Origin: Bacillota bacterium
GTDB taxonomy: Bacteria; Bacillota; Clostridia; Lachnospirales; Lachnospiraceae
Length of the DNA: 64,000 nucleotides
Direction of reading: 5' to 3'
Assembly: GCA_023398375.1 (NCBI GenBank)
Contig: JAEWSH010000084.1
Coordinates: 124,001 to 188,000, forward strand
Under the pieces are notes generated by a model, which ran no database searches, was not told where the DNA came from, and worked only from the letters and a program-made list of their open reading frames with translations. A program made the translations under genes and the position numbers. This document shows positions 63,358 to 64,000 of the stretch, in pieces; positions within the stretch are counted from its first letter, which is position 1, and the number at the start of each line of letters is the position of its first letter.

Positions 63358-64000
63358 AGAATTTCGACAGTTTACCATTTTGTTTGCCTTACTAGCTGCC
63401 GCCACTGTATCACTTGGATTTATAATCAGTACTGCGGCCGGAATCCTTGCCGTTACTTCTGCTGCCGCCTATGGCACAATATTTTTCGTATTTACCAAAG
63501 CCAAATATAAAAGCATTGCCCGAATTTCAGATCAAATCGACCTGGTGCTTCATAATGCTGACCATCTGTACATTGGTGAGTCGGATGAGGGCGAACTTTC
63601 TATTCTGCACAGTGAGATCACAAAAATGCTGCTGCGTATCCGAGAACAAAACAACGCGCTGAAAAAGGAAAAAGAATATCTTGCCGATTCACTGGCTGAC
63701 ATAGCACACCAACTCCGAACTCCGCTCACATCCGCCAACCTCATTTTGTCATTGTTAGCGAATAACCCTGATGAAAACAAGAGGAAAGCATTTTTGCGTG
63801 AAGCAGAAGAACTGCTTGTGCGGATGGACTGGCTGCTTACTTCCCTACTAAAATTATCCCGTTTAGACGCGGGCATTGTGGTGTTTCAGAGCGAGCAGAT
63901 AGCGGTAGACGCTCTTGTGGGCGCCGCGCTTCGCCCGCTCTTGATCCCGATGGAGCTGCACAATATCAACATGCAGATAAACGTGCCGCAAGGGATAGAC
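63344..64000 (+). CDS. Sensor histidine kinase, partial (runs off the window)
   Basis: 219 codons present, 3' end missing. The start ATG at 63344 overlaps the response regulator gene by 14 bases. Two membrane helices near residues 11-30 and 33-50 with almost no loop between them indicate an intramembrane-sensing type kinase. The H-box is ADIAHQLRTPLTSAN with His122. The region after residue 219 is beyond the window. An ABC transporter would often follow such a kinase. Confidence 0.88.
   Translation, partial: MLRNREFRQFTILFALLAAATVSLGFIISTAAGILAVTSAAAYGTIFFVFTKAKYKSIARISDQIDLVLHNADHLYIGESDEGELSILHSEITKMLLRIREQNNALKKEKEYLADSLADIAHQLRTPLTSANLILSLLANNPDENKRKAFLREAEELLVRMDWLLTSLLKLSRLDAGIVVFQSEQIAVDALVGAALRPLLIPMELHNINMQINVPQGID

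Noticed and set aside
1..64000. tRNA, rRNA or CRISPR array
   Set aside because: None recognised by eye; no regularly spaced repeats and no rRNA-like sequence. A tRNA scan was not possible.

Overview
The window is AT-rich DNA with strong Shine-Dalgarno sites and dense one-strand operons. It looks like a chromosomal segment of a spore-forming, anaerobic low-GC Firmicute (class Clostridia; Lachnospiraceae-like is my inference). Supporting points are a LysM/GH18 spore-cortex-type protein, CdaR-type and DeoR-type regulators, HD-GYP signalling proteins, four two-component systems, an iron-dependent alcohol dehydrogenase and an alpha-galactoside ABC operon. I saw no rRNA, tRNA, CRISPR array, transposase, integrase or phage gene.

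Layout. 0.1-3 kb: MBL-fold hydrolase, deoD, M19 dipeptidase. 3.1-9.8 kb: alpha-galactoside uptake and hydrolysis (binding protein, two permeases, GH36 enzyme) with a divergent AraC regulator. 9.8-19 kb: a minus-strand metal cluster (copper ATPase, lipoprotein, DUF2318 protein, HMA-TauE/SafE-cupredoxin fusion, two-component pair), followed by an HD-GYP protein and a nitroreductase. 19.2-24.9 kb: a plus-strand response regulator, kinase, FtsX permease and ATPase with different base composition and a palindrome-rich spacer, probably acquired. 24.9-28 kb: transaldolase-like aldolase, DeoR regulator, FGGY sugar kinase. 28-37 kb: a repeat-built unknown protein, HD protein plus a 54-aa basic protein, glycerate kinase with CdaR, chemoreceptor, HD-GYP, GNAT and DUF2156 proteins. 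37.4-43 kb: MerR/aldo-keto reductase/alcohol dehydrogenase, MATE pump, AraC, DJ-1/PfpI. 43-45 kb: a divergent sporulation-type gene pair. 45.2-50.5 kb: an eight-gene arsenic operon. 50.6-53.8 kb: purK-purE-MFS behind a leader with an intrinsic terminator. 53.8-59.3 kb: a two-component pair followed by a DUF362 lipoprotein, a permease, an ECF S component and a P-loop kinase. 59.4-62.6 kb: TetR and a rifampin-phosphotransferase-like enzyme. 62.7-64 kb: the start of another two-component system, cut by the window edge.

How the parts work together. The alpha-galactoside genes form one import and hydrolysis unit. The copper cluster couples export (CopA), possible membrane and extracytoplasmic metal handling (HMA-TauE/SafE-cupredoxin, DUF2318) and sensing. 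The arsenic operon combines regulation, arsenate reduction, arsenite export, a second permease and an electron relay (ferredoxin-DUF2703, two thioredoxin-like proteins, CcdA). The best candidates for something undescribed are the DUF362/permease/ECF-S/kinase set, the electron-relay part of the arsenic operon, the HMA-TauE/SafE-cupredoxin cluster, and the purKE leader, which appears to contain a decayed DUF2294-type gene start upstream of an attenuator.
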